DNA of 64,000 bases from Haliotis asinina (lineage: Eukaryota; Mollusca; Gastropoda; Lepetellida; Haliotidae). Below, piece by piece: positions 35,513-46,552 of this stretch (position 1 is the first letter of the stretch; each line of letters starts with the position of its first letter). The position numbers and the translations under genes are program-made. The notes beneath the pieces were generated by a model. The model searched no databases. It was not told where the DNA came from and worked only from the letters and a program-made list of their open reading frames with translations. The stretch spans positions 16,643,501 to 16,707,500 of the forward strand of contig NC_090291.1 in assembly GCF_037392515.1 (NCBI RefSeq), read 5' to 3'.

Positions 35513-35651
35513 GCGGGGCGATGGAGTAGCGTTCGCTCTTCACGCCGAAGATCCATGTTTGATTCCCCACATGTTCCGGTGTCATCCGCTGTGATATTGC
35601 TGAAATATTGCCAAAGGTGGCGTAAAACGAATGTCACCCACTCACTCACTC
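35513..35651 (+). mobile_element. SINE family A, internally shortened
   Basis: CGTTCGCTCTTCACGCCGAA, box B TGTTTGATTCCCC, GTGATATTGCTGAAATATTG and GGTGGCGTAAAACGA with a short (CACT)n end. About 30 bases of the middle are absent. Confidence 0.9.
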
Positions 35652-35855
35652 TTCCTCGGTGTGTCACAGCGTTACCTTGTAAGTCTGAATCTTTAGAATT
35701 GTTTTCAATGGGGACGAATTATTTCCACGACTATTTAACACATGCACAGACTAGACACAAAAATAGGTTTTATCGAAGCCAGTTCGAGAATTGTTTACCT
35801 CTAATTATTTATGACCCAAAGGAGTTTTTATTGTCGGGAATATTTTCATGAAATT

Positions 35856-35986
35856 GTGGGGTGGCTTAGTGGATCGGTCGTCACGGGCTCGATCCCCCTC
35901 AAGAGTATAATGTATGAAACCAATTTCTTTGTGTATATTTCTTTGTTATATTTCTGGATTATAGCTAAAAGAGGCGTAAAACTCAA
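35856..35986 (+). mobile_element. SINE family A, diverged
   Basis: GTGGGGTGGCTTAGTGGATC, GGCTCGATCCCCC, AATGTATGAAACCAATTTC and AAAGAGGCGTAAAACTCA in order. Confidence 0.85.
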
Positions 35987-36489
35987 CATCAAAGGTGTTC
36001 ATGATCTCCGTTTTTCTTTCACAGAATCACAGATACATGCAATGATTATCTGAGGGATGAATAGTGTTTGAGATTTGGGTAATCTTTCGCGCTTGCCCCA
36101 ACACACTTACATGTGGTTCAGCTGTAATGACTGTTAATGGTGTGACGACGTGCTAATTATTCACAGCGAAATGTCATCAGCTGACTATGAGCGTCTACTT
36201 AATGTGACGCCCAGTGGAGTTGAGATCATGAACCCAAACTATACAATCAGCTGCTATGTCGAGGGATATGCATTCAGCGTCGTGGGGAGGCTTGTGAATA
36301 GTTTCAGAAGGCGAAGTCCACAGGCGCTTTTATTTAAATGAACAGGGTTTGCTCATGTTCTGGCTATCTGATGATAGAATTATTTAGTACTGTTGTAAAC
36401 GGCACTGTTGAATTTTCGACAGCATCGATTTCTTACATATATTCCCCATCAGTTAAGACCGTGTTTTAAGATGTTTTTATCAGTTTCAA

Positions 36490-36582
36490 TTGGGGACGCC
36501 GCAAATGGTCTTCAGACATTGCACCAATGTGGGGTATTGAACCCACACCATCATCATGACGACACGCTTAAACTGCCTCGCC
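36490..36582 (-). mobile_element. SINE family A, middle and head
   Basis: GGGGACGCCGCAAATGGTC, GTGGGGTATTGAACCC (box B complement) and CGCTTAAACTGCCTCGCC (box A complement). No tail. Confidence 0.8.
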
Positions 36583-37559
36583 ATCTTGCTTATGAGTTCA
36601 AACATCAGTTCCAGTAAATGTTACCAGACGTGGCCTTTTGTAGTCACTGTATATTTTGATTATATTAATGGTTATCTAGAATTGCTGATGAACGGCTTAC
36701 TGTAATCATGTCTCTCTGTTCAGCGGTTCATGTCATCAGTTCACTGGTTCATCAGTTCAAGTCATGAGGTGTACACCATTGTTGTTGTCCAGTGCATTAG
36801 CATGTTACCTGTGTTAACCACAGTTACCTCTGTCATTGCTAACATCGGTGGTTCAATGTGTTTTGAACTTTTGAATTGGACAAAGTGTCGGCGTTGTTAT
36901 TTATGTTTCGACATGCCGGTTCTGTTGTACATGGTTCAGTCAATGCTATATATTTTTCTACATGCCGGTTCTGTTGTTAGAGCGTTTGTCAATGGTCCGG
37001 TATGGTTGGTGAGGTTTAGGGTACTTATTTTATAACGAATTGGAACTTCAATTTCGTTGATTCACGTCTTCATATCCAAGTCATGTACATGTATGCTCAT
37101 GATGTCAATCACAGGCTTATGTGGCTTCTGGACCGGTGGTGGTGGTTGTTGAGGGGTGGGAAGGGGGGATGAGGTGAGGGGGGGTTATAAGGAAGCCTAC
37201 AGCGCTATTAACATCAGTTCCACAGAAGACGGCTTACGAGTTTACATATATGTTCATACAGCCCTAAATAGAAACGCAAATGCATTATGGTGACATTAGA
37301 TGGATTCTGATATTGATTGGTGAATCAGCAAAATGTCACCATATGACGCTCGCTATCACAGCTGACAGTCGCTGATGTATATGTATTGTGACAAAAAGTC
37401 AGAGGTCCAAAACATATCCACTCAGCATGTGTGCCCACCCAAGGGAGCGAGAACTCTCACACAAATATAAGTACTGCTAAACCGGATTTGATTTTGTGAC
37501 TTGGTTTTTTATAACGATGCATACTTTCTTCATCAGCAATGCATGGTTTGGATCAGTGA
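36583..37559. other. spacer
   Basis: No gene was recognised. CATGCCGGTTCTGTTGT occurs twice (about 36913 and 36961). A G-rich tract lies at 37135-37190. Confidence 0.4.
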
Positions 37560-38060
37560 GAGGACGATTCTGGTTCATTTTTATCCTTGATGAATACCAC
37601 GGAATAGGGATTTTGTAATGGTGAACCACCACACCTTTCATGCGACTGTGGTTGACATTGTCTATCTCCCCAGCCAACAAATGTTCTGACTGTTGGAGAG
37701 GGTTCCAATCTTGTGATCGAAGTGGCAAGTGCAGAACCTGAATATTGTTTTCGTGCAGGTATATATAGTGATGATGTGAGCTGTGCCGTGTGTCTTCCGC
37801 CTTTCTCAAAGTGCATCATGGCACTGGAGTTCCGAACCATGGGAATGACGATATCAATGTGCAGTGCCGTTGCCCTGCCGCGGAGTAGGATTGCTGCCAA
37901 ACTACCTGACAGTCTCCTCCTATTTCAGCCACCCTCAGTATGTAGTCTGGTTGAAAACGTTGACGTCGCATGCCCCAGTGACCATCCACAGCACGAAGCA
38001 AGCAAACTTTGACTTGTCATCGAACTACAGGTCTCTCTGCAGTTGAGGCCGCTCACTGTA
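37560..38060 (-). pseudogene. Tc1-like transposase relic, catalytic region
   Basis: Read on the minus strand across several frames, the conserved blocks of a Tc1 transposase appear in the right order: FDDKSKFACF near 38030 (first catalytic block), RRQRFQPDYILRVAE and CQVVW near 37930 (fits the GERFxPxxVxxV..G.VMVW region), a GRATALHI block, HFEKGGRHTAQLT near 37810 (QQDNARPHTA block, Asp replaced by Glu), then NNIQVLHLPLRSQDWNPLQQ near 37720 (PSRSPDLNPIEH block, with Gln-Gln in place of Ile-Glu). At least two frameshifts and altered catalytic residues show that it is dead. It is a different part of the protein from the relic at 27 kb. Confidence 0.8.
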
Positions 38061-39663
38061 TGACATGACATAATCCGTAGTCTGTGTCAAGGTCCATGAA
38101 CCGAATTATTTCCCTCGCGTCCACCCCTTTCTGCAGTGCTACAGCCTTAAATAAAGCAAGTCTGGTTTTCTTTAGTCTCTGAATCTCCCATCGCATTGGC
38201 ATTCCTTTTCAATTTAAAGGTATTTTTTTCAGTGACTGAGCGTTTGTCGAACCGCATTCCAACATGTTAGCCCTTGAGATTTACATCACTAACGGGTCGT
38301 CCTCGGAGACATCTCTCTAAAACTGGTATGCCAGACGTAAAGGACTTCGGGTTGGTCCTCCGTGGAAGGTGACGAGTTCAAATGTAGCAGCCTGTGAGGT
38401 TAACTTGAAATCCACAATCTCTATGAAGCCACACGTTGTCCACAGGTCGGAAACACTGCTCAAGCGTGTATGTGTTGTGTGTATATGTTTTGCGTGCATT
38501 TGTTCGTCTGTGATTTTGTCTTTGCTACTTTATCACTACAATAGAATTCATGAATTCATTTATGTTGCGTTTCTTTGTAATGATGAGTATAATTCGAAAT
38601 ATATTATTACTTTCATCAAAGGTTTGAATAGATAACAAGGAATCAATATGTACACTTTCGTGTTGTTAACCTATAACATGTTCAACACGTTCATCATGTC
38701 CGACATGCCTGTACCCCTTCCAATACCGCTGACGAGTTCAACATATTTTGCTACTATTTACGACGTGGGTTCACATGTTCTCCGTGTCCGTACTCAATAC
38801 CTCACAAGCGAGGGTTTCCATTCTTCACACGGCGTCTTGGTCCATCTCCAGCAGCGCTGAAAGGTTGTATACACTATACGGTTGTATACACAGACGTTCA
38901 CGATGGCTGTCTATTATGCTGTAAGTCCTCTTATTATTGTAATGTAATGTTCTTACCATAGATTGAATGCCAACGACGAATCTTTCTACTAGTCTTTTAC
39001 TTCGTGGCGCCGGGCAACGCAGCCTGCACCGTAACAGAGCTCAGGGAAACGCGAAATTATGAAATGCACGCTATATCTCCGTGCTCTGGCGTTGTATGAG
39101 TGTATTCAAAAAATAGAAATAGTTTGGCGACTCTTTACTTTCATCAATCAGTTTAAGTGGGCGGATATCAGCAGAATTTCTGCGGAGAGTTCAGATTTGT
39201 CGGTTTCGCTGTGCGCTGCCCTGAATCTGAACGTTAAAGTGTTCACTGATATCTCTGTAGATGGCCAAATCCCGTGTGCCTAATCGATCAGTCGTTTTAT
39301 TAGCTTTAGTTACGTATCTTCCACTGCTTCAAAGCTGGAGGTCTGCAGATGGATCACGTTAGAGTTACGCTAAATGCATAGCAGCTCTTGAATGTCTTCA
39401 GGCCATTCTGGGTTCTAGTCTCCTTCACTCTGTAGAGGGCTATGGGGCAGCTCAGCTTTGTTTCAAATGTTCCTTCACATATCTAGTATACGCTCTTTGA
39501 TCCAAACAGTTCGTGCTTGACACGAATGACATCTCACTGGGGTCATACCAATAAGGTTACGTCACAACTACTTGTCTTTACCTTATCACCCTTATCACGT
39601 GACCCAATCCCTCTGATGGACAAAAAATGTCACAAAACTCAACGAGGTGTCATTCCTTCAAAG
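38061..39663. other. spacer
   Basis: No repeat was found. ATGGCTGTCTATTATGCT directly before GTAAGT (38903-38920) could be a very short first coding exon, but it stands alone. Confidence 0.3.
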
Positions 39664-39815
39664 GGTGGTGGGGTAGCCTAGTGGTTAAAGAGTTCGCTCG
39701 TCACGCCAAAGGACCGGGTTTGATTCCCCACATGGCTGCAATGTGTGCAGGCCGTTTCTGGTGTCCCATGCTGTGTTATTGCTAAAATATTGCTATATGG
39801 CAAACCAACTCACTC
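39664..39815 (+). mobile_element. SINE family A, well preserved
   Basis: GGTGGTGGGGTAGCCTAGTG, TCGCTCGTCACGCCAAAGG, box B GGGTTTGATTCCCC, AATGTGTGCAGGCC and GTTATTGCTAAAATATTGC; the tail is replaced by CAAACCAACTCACTC. Confidence 0.92.
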
Positions 39816-41019
39816 TGGACACCATCGTCGGCTAGGTAGACTGGGATGACTGCTTATCAACACAGACTGATTAGTGAGTAAGTGGTCTGTTACTGGTATG
39901 GTGCAGATTCGACTATTATTCGACTAAAGTTACATTGGCCCACTTTTTCGGACTATGGAGTTAAACAAGATCCAATCATTCATGTTCTAACTATTCATCA
40001 GAAAATTTCATTATAAGAAATATCACCCACAGGACTACGCCACTGCACTGAGATTTAACAGATCTTAAGTTGGTTGATGCAGCCAGCAGTATTACAGTAT
40101 ATCAAGCAGCGCGTAGATAGCCGAGTAAACAGCTGACGCAAAACGATATTGCAGACACACCTCTGTAAACAAATGTGTCTGTTCCTCTCCTGACGTACTA
40201 AGACCGCAGTGATTGAGAGAATGAGTTTGTTTCTATGTAATCACAAATTGTCAGTGATCCATTGAAATAGTTTCACAGCTAATATTTTTCATTTTGTGCC
40301 CAATAGAATCTGTTTGACTGGATTTCAGGGGTTAACTATTCCCGGACGTCGACAGTGTATTAGAAAGATGATCATGACACATGACACTAATTGCAATCCT
40401 GACATTAATCAGGTCAGCTGTATTCTGCCTACTGGAAATATCACAGAAAGTTCATCTTCTTTGCCAAAGGCTGTGAACATATCTACTCGTGTTTACCTTT
40501 CGTGGCTGAACATTTACGCAGGTTGTTTTCTTTCATAACATCGTCTCATTGCGTTTTCTGTTTTAACAAAGCAATCCGATTTCTTGACTCTTGGCATTTT
40601 AACAACAGCCTCAGAGGGTCGGAATTAGCACTTGTTGGCTATAGCACGGCGTCCTGACAAGGTGATATTAATTAGTTCACACCCCGGATCAATTTGACGA
40701 CGACATGTCATTGGTTAGTATGCATATATGCCACTGTCTTAATAATATATTGATGATGTTATTGTTGGCGATAAAGGCTATTGATTAAGCCTGGGCACGC
40801 TAAATCCCACGTGTTTGAAATATGCATGCCTGTCATTTGCTGTCAATGCAAAGTAATTGCGCGTTAGAAGGGTAAACAGAGAGTCGTGGTTGTAGGAGGT
40901 CGCCTTTTGTTAGCACTCGTTCAACATAGTAATCTTCTGTCTCCAAATAAACATGTGTTCATGGCCATACCGGCCGTACTTCATAAATACGGAGGACTGA
41001 TAGCAGTGGTTACTGACTG
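39816..41019. other. spacer
   Basis: AT-rich unique DNA with no recognised feature. Confidence 0.4.
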
Positions 41020-41084
41020 ATAGGATGTGGATATAGGATGTGGATATAGGATGTGGATATAGGATGTGGATATAGGATGTGGAG
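41020..41084. repeat. 13-bp minisatellite, 5 units
   Basis: Five exact copies of ATAGGATGTGGAT, the first and last truncated by a base or two. Confidence 0.95.
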
Positions 41085-41160
41085 GGTATGCTAATACCTC
41101 CGGTGGCCTATGAACGACGACTGTAAGCTATATACACTCGTGACATGATCAAGGACTATT

Positions 41161-41320
41161 TGAGTGAGTGTAGTTGTGCGCTGGTTTACGCATTATTCCT
41201 GAAATATTACGGCGGAGGAGACTAAACATGGGCTTCACACGTTGCACCCATGTGGGGAATCGAGCCCGTGTCTTCGGCGTGACGAGCGAACGCCTTGACC
41301 ACTAGGCTACAGCATCGTCC
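41161..41320 (-). mobile_element. SINE family A, near complete
   Basis: (TGAG)n tail, CCTGAAATATTACGGCGG, GGGCTTCACACGTTGCACCC, box B complement GGGGAATCGAGCCC, GGCGTGACGAGCGAACGCC and box A complement CCACTAGGCTAC. Confidence 0.93.
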
Positions 41321-42050
41321 CTTAATATGGATGTGTCTGCAGCGTAGCCTTTGTTTTGTCAATGAAGTGTGGTGTGATCCCATTCGCTAATACTTTTTCA
41401 CTAAAGGGGCGATTTTAATAACACAGTTTGTGTCACTTAGAGAACTAAGCAAACTCATCTGTACTAGCGTTGTGACGGCAGGCAAAATGATTTCCACCCT
41501 GCGTGAAAATGGTCTTTACGTGTTGGTAACTTCTGGTCACACTCACAGTGAGCTAGACTGGTGCACCATGAATCTTCTCAGCCAAATGGTTTCTCTGGTT
41601 CTCGTCTTGAAGAGTCAATTCTACGTGGGGCCGAAGGAAGGGTCCGCCTCATGGATGTCTGGTTCGTCTGCATAGATCACCGGAATCGGAATTGTCTTTT
41701 GGGTGAAGTGAACTGGCCGTCTTCAGTGCTGAAAGGTCTTCTGGCAAGTGGTTGTGTTGAGACTTGTTTCAGAACACACTGTTGTGCACTTCCATGGTCG
41801 GCCACCCTGTAAACATCCTGTTACTAGCAGGATGAGGGGTCTTTGCCTGCAGTTAAAGGACACCATCTCCCTTTGACGTGTAGGTATAAGTTTTTTTCAG
41901 AAAAACCACCTGGAACCAAAGATCGGCCCATTCCTATGAAGAAAATGACCTGAAGGTTGTGATTTAACAATACAAACATATACTACAAGATGGACAGATA
42001 GCTTTAGCGAACTCATCCACCTACATGCTAATATATCTGTCTGCTACTTG
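41321..42050. other. spacer
   Basis: Two overlapping forward frames (41430-41675, 41561-41812) have no recognisable domain. Confidence 0.35.
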
Positions 42051-42200
42051 CACACCCGTGAAGACTTGTGCTAGAATCGGTTGTCAATAAACTCATGCTT
42101 GTAGTGCGACTAACGGGATCGGGTGATCATGATAGGCTCGCCGACTTGCTTGACACATGTCATCATATCCCAGTTGCGTGAATCAATGATCATGCTGTTA
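42051..42200 (+). mobile_element. SINE family B, 5' two thirds
   Basis: Head CCCGTGAAGACTTGTGCTAG, core ACTAACGGGATCGGGTG, then a 7-base insertion (ATCATGA), CACATGTCATCATATCCC and TCAATGATCATGCTGTT. It ends there. Confidence 0.88.
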
Positions 42201-42480
42201 AAACGCCATAGAGCTTTGACATTGGGTACTCTGAACAGATAATGCTATTCTTACTTCAGGTGAGTGTAAAACAGGATTTTCAGCTTCATAAGGTGACCAC
42301 GTGGCAAAGACACGATAAGGGACAAAATGGCCACTGTCACGCTTGTAGTAGAGTGACCTAGACTGGTACCTGGATCTATAACCACCAGAAAATATGTCAG
42401 CACTATCATATTGTTGTGAATTTATCAAATATTTTTCTGAGAGACACAGCATCTATACCCAACGGAATGTAATATTAAAG

Positions 42481-42573
42481 ACCCTGGTTAGAACTGTTCT
42501 TCAGTAACCCATGCTTGTCTGAAGAAGCCACTGACGGGATTAGGTGGTCACGCTCGCTTGTTTGGTTGGCAGC
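42481..42573 (+). mobile_element. SINE family B, 5' third
   Basis: CTGGTTAGAACTGTTCTTC, AACCCATGCTTGTC and ACTGACGGGATTAGGTGGTC, about 280 bases after the previous copy. Confidence 0.85.
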
Positions 42574-43021
42574 ATAAACCTAAACCGCTATCTATAACTA
42601 TCTTGTGATATTGTAAATAACAGAAAAAGAAAAGGCCCCAGCAGCCAGAGTGTTTTAAATATCGGTTCAGTTGGACAATGCCGATCCGAAGCATAAAGTC
42701 CCTGTAAATCCCGATGTTTCCCAAACAAACCAAAATGCAAAAGTGTCCAGTCCAGTGTTTGTCTCACTCGGTGGTTCAGCCCTATTCCGAATTAGCCCTT
42801 CCGTCATCCACATTGCCGTCTGCGTTGAAACAGTTTCGTGTATCGTTTAGGGCTGTCAGTTGCAACCAATGGTTTGTCTGGGCCAGAGTCGACGACTTGC
42901 AAGTTGCGTGTATCATACTCTGTAAATTCTGGATTACGGTATAAAAGCTCTTAGTGGTTAACAAGGAATATGCTGTAATGGTTTCAGCGGTTAACATAAA
43001 AATCTCACTACCCACGCCAGT

Positions 43022-43540
43022 CCCCAACCTTACCCGTGAACACGTACCTTGGCAACGGCGGGGACAGTAAAACAACTTCCCACCCACAACTGTTTCACGG
43101 ACCACCCCCTAATCTTATAAGTGAACACAGTTTGGCAACCGTGATGACAGTAAATCACCTTCCCACACACACTTGTTTCACGGACCACCCCCTAACCTTA
43201 TAAGTGAACACAGAGCTTGGCAGCGGCGGGGGTAATAAAACAGCTTCCTATCCACACCTGTTTCTGGGACCACCCCCTAACCTTACTAGTGAACACAGAG
43301 CTTGGCAACAGTGGTGACTGTAAAACAGCTTCCCATACACACCCGTTTCACGGACCACCCCTAACCTTATAAGTGAACACAGAGCTTGGCAACAGTGGTG
43401 ACAGTAAAACACCTGTTTCACGGACCACCCCCAAACCTTATAAGTGAACTCAGGGCTTGGCTACAGTGGTACACTTCCATGGTCACACCTGTTTCGCATT
43501 GCGATCCCCGTAAACACAGACCTTGCAATGGTCACAGTAA
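43022..43540. repeat. 83-85 bp minisatellite, about 6 units
   Basis: Units start at TGAACAC near 43037, 43122, 43205, 43290, 43374 and 43445. Each has CTTGGCAAC, GACAGTAAAAC, a CACAC block, TGTTTCACGGACCACCCCC and AACCTTATAAG. The fifth unit has lost about 14 bases and the last is strongly diverged. Confidence 0.92.
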
Positions 43541-45098
43541 AACAGCTCCCCGCTCCGATTAGCACCCCTTTTCAAACGATGTTCGCGTTATGTCTACGTA
43601 TGTTTCGGTACGCAAGTCCCCCTCTGCACACCAACAACAGGTATGATGAAATCGACCCGTCCGCTCTGTCACGTCAATACCTATCCCTCACAGGCAACAT
43701 CTGGTGCCATAGACAAGGCTCCCACCTCCCGACCATAGAAAATGTCTTAATGATTCGTTCTTGTTCAGTAGTATGAGTGCTTGAGAATTGAGGTTAGGCG
43801 TCAGGGATCTAGCTTATTATCTGGAAATGGCCGCTGCACTCAATGTCGGGATGGCGACACCCAAGGTAGGTTTGCAGAAGTTTTGTACAAAGGCATTACT
43901 CAGAGAATTGTCTATTTCTCCTGTATCCCGTTATACTCACGTTGATGTGTTTGTTTATGGAAGTTCCCTTGTGGTTTACATAAGAAATAGATAAAATAGT
44001 GAAGTATTTTCAGTACTTCAAAATGCATGAGAACATCTCTCGTGAACAACATGTAACGCTGCTTCTCTCAGAAACGAATGTCTGTGGAAGAATGTCTGCT
44101 TTATAGGCTGTATCATTTCATCAAACTTCGTACCAAACAATATACATGTGTCAATAAATTACAATGTCCATAATTAGATATAACATAGTTTTAAAGAAGA
44201 GTGTACTAAAACAATATCACCTGAAAATGAAAGGTGCCATCTTCAAATGATGAATCTCAATGTAAGATATTATCTATTATCAGTCTAGAGCGAAACTATC
44301 CAAACAGTAGCGAAAAAGGATAAAACAACAAAAATGGGTTTATATGTCATGTTACAATGTTGCCCAGGGAATACTGACATTTGCACACTAAGAACACCAC
44401 AGAATGGCAGGAATCATTGTTTTCATTGATCAATGAGACTGACGACAGGTGGAGACACTCGTGAGTTACGGGGATACCAACGGAGATATTAAGGGGTACT
44501 CATGACGAAAACATTCACGATGTTGTAGTAGACTTACACCAGTGTAGATTCTTGGTTTTCGCTGACCATGGGAAATGTTAAGTGGGCCAGACAAGCAGGT
44601 GGATAAACAGGCTGTATACCGTTCAGGTCGAACAACGCTCACTTCAATTGTTGGTGACCAAGTATATGTCAACCCTAATCTTGTAGCGGCATAATTTCAG
44701 CCTAGTCTATTGATGTACAGATTCACTTTATACTGGTTTTAATGTTATATAACCAAGCGTTAGGCGTTAGGCACACATATTGAACAAACACGCCTTCTTA
44801 ACGTACCTCCTTTCACATGGCACCACACGTGTTAGGGGCCATTTTGAAATATTGGAATTTACGATACGTGCTGGCTAGATACATGTCACAACAATAGTTT
44901 TGATGTGTATTTTCCTAGTTTTTAAGACGTGTGTTTGTTACAGTTTCTTATCTGTACCTATTGTGATCCGAATCAGGATAGATCAGATAATATGAATCAA
45001 TAGATATATATCTGTTCGACTCTCGTTTAGTTACACGTGTTTAATAGTTTCTCAATATTGCTGCATGTCAGCCTAACAGACGCAAAAGAATGTTAAAT
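43541..45098. other. spacer
   Basis: No gene or repeat was recognised. The frames at 43444-43776 and 43788-43994 start in the array or in ordinary DNA and have no motif. Confidence 0.4.
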
Positions 45099-45240
45099 GG
45101 TCCCAAATATCAATGTTATATAGGTTTCATAATATCAATATTATAAGGTCCAAAATATCAATGTTAAAGGGTCGAAAAAGTCGATATCATTGGTCCAAAG
45201 ATCACACTTTCAGGGTCCAGAATATCGACATTACTGGAAC
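45099..45240. repeat. degenerate 22-24 bp tandem repeat
   Basis: Six diverged units of the form GGTCCAAAATATCAATGTTA. Period and sequence drift suggest an old array. Confidence 0.8.
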
Positions 45241-45288
45241 GGTTTTCATAATTTATTTTCATAATGTTGACGAGACTGCAAATAATAT

Positions 45289-45675
45289 CAGTATACGCGA
45301 ATGACTACAGCCATTGTTGTTCAAAACACCGTCTATGAAATTGTTTTATGTATTGGCATAGTCTATATTCTAAGACATACCCTGGTAACACTGAATAGCA
45401 AGTGGTTTTAAATGGTACATAGAGTGGAAGCTGTCTAAACCGGCACTCATCAGGACTGAAGAAGTAATCCACTTTAGACAACACGCCGGATTGTACAGCT
45501 GGAGATAAATGTACACGCCACGCATTGGACTGAGATTTTACGCCGGAGTTGACAATTTGCCGGATTAGACAGAAGTCGGTTTTGACAGCTTCCACTGTAT
45601 ATGAACAAATTATTTAGCAAACATGCATTTAAACATTGATAAAAGAGGGAACTTAGCTGAAATAACGACGAAATG
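45289..45675. repeat. segmental duplication, left copy (carries a MITE)
   Basis: Matches 45723-45936 in direct orientation (CTACAGCCATTGTTGTTCAA, GAATAGCAAGTGGTTTTAAA, then after the MITE AACATGCATTTAAACATTGA). It is interrupted at 45422-45597 by an insertion absent from the other copy. Confidence 0.9.
45422..45597. mobile_element. 176-bp MITE with pogo/Tc1-type inverted ends
   Basis: Ends are inverted copies: AGTGGAAGCTGTCTAAACCG on the left and, reverse-complemented from the right, AGTGGAAGCTGTCAAAACCG. TA dinucleotides flank both ends (45420-45421, 45598-45599), the usual Tc1/mariner/pogo target. No coding capacity. The empty site is preserved at about 45853-45866. A related terminal sequence is at 63190. 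Confidence 0.9.
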
Positions 45676-45722
45676 GACATTAGTTGCTATACGTATTCAA
45701 TCGAACTGAGTGGATATCAAAA

Positions 45723-45936
45723 TCAGAATACATGAATGGCTACAGCCATTGTTGTTCAAAACATCGTCCATAAGATTGTTTTACGTATTGGTATGGTCTA
45801 TATTCTAAAATATAACCTGGCAACATTGAATAACAAGTGGTTTCAAATGCTACGTTTATGAACAAAATATTTATCAAACATGCATTTAAACATTGATGAA
45901 AGACGAAGCTAAGCTTACAAAATAACGTCGAAACTG
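45723..45936. repeat. segmental duplication, right copy (empty site)
   Basis: About 85 percent identical to the left copy without the MITE; AAATGCTACGTTTATGAAC marks the uninterrupted insertion point. Confidence 0.9.
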
Positions 45937-46530
45937 GCACGGTACCGTACACGAGCGGTTTATGCATTACTACCTACTGTCTGTGATGCATGTCATGAGC
46001 TTCACGCTGTTGTGAAAAATGATGACTACAGCAGAAATACAACTCTACCTCTCGCTATAATGTAATCGTCCCATATAATCAAGCAGTGCACTCGTTTCGC
46101 ATTGGCAAACGATACGTAGATCTGGAATTACAATAAGCAATCACTGGCAGACAATGGCGGTTACTGCTGAGGCGATTTTCGGTTTGAATCAGAGTTTCGG
46201 GTTTTTATCATTGGTGTTCGTTCGTTCGTTGGTTCGTTCGTTCGTTCGTTTGTTTTTCACTCATTATTCCATAGACACACGGATAGTCATTTGGCCTCCA
46301 GTCACGGTTCGCTGTTTAGAGTTCTCTCCCTTAGCTCCTCCGCTTGTAGTGAGTTCGAACCTTACATTCGCATTCGAAACATAACCACTTTATATGAATT
46401 CGATGACTTCATCAAACGTTCGTTACTTAAATCCAACTCACTAGTTTAGTACTTTATCAATATCTGTATATGGTTAAGCTATTATTTATTGACTGGTTGT
46501 TGTTGATTGATAAGTGTATCTGTCTGTTAT
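45937..46530. other. upstream region or intron of the channel gene
   Basis: Mostly AT-rich. A (GTTC)n tract lies at 46217-46250. Its right end is the pyrimidine-containing tract before the splice acceptor. No exon was recognised within it. Confidence 0.5.
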
Positions 46531-46532
46531 AG
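46521..46532 (+). promoter_or_regulatory. 3' splice site before the channel start codon
   Basis: TGTCTGTTATAG, with AG at 46531-46532, precedes GTGTTGAGTG. Upstream in-frame codons contain no ATG (the frame opens with GTG at 46514), so the coding exon most likely begins at 46533 with 20 bases of leader before the ATG. Confidence 0.6.
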
Positions 46533-46552
46533 GTGTTGAGTGTTTGCCGACG

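Noticed and set aside
42940-42947. TATAAAAG promoter
   Set aside because: Isolated match with no exon, donor or other motif near it.
46514-46552. Earlier start for the channel at GTG
   Set aside because: GTG is not a normal start in eukaryotes and this part overlaps the splice acceptor; ATG at 46553 has a good context.
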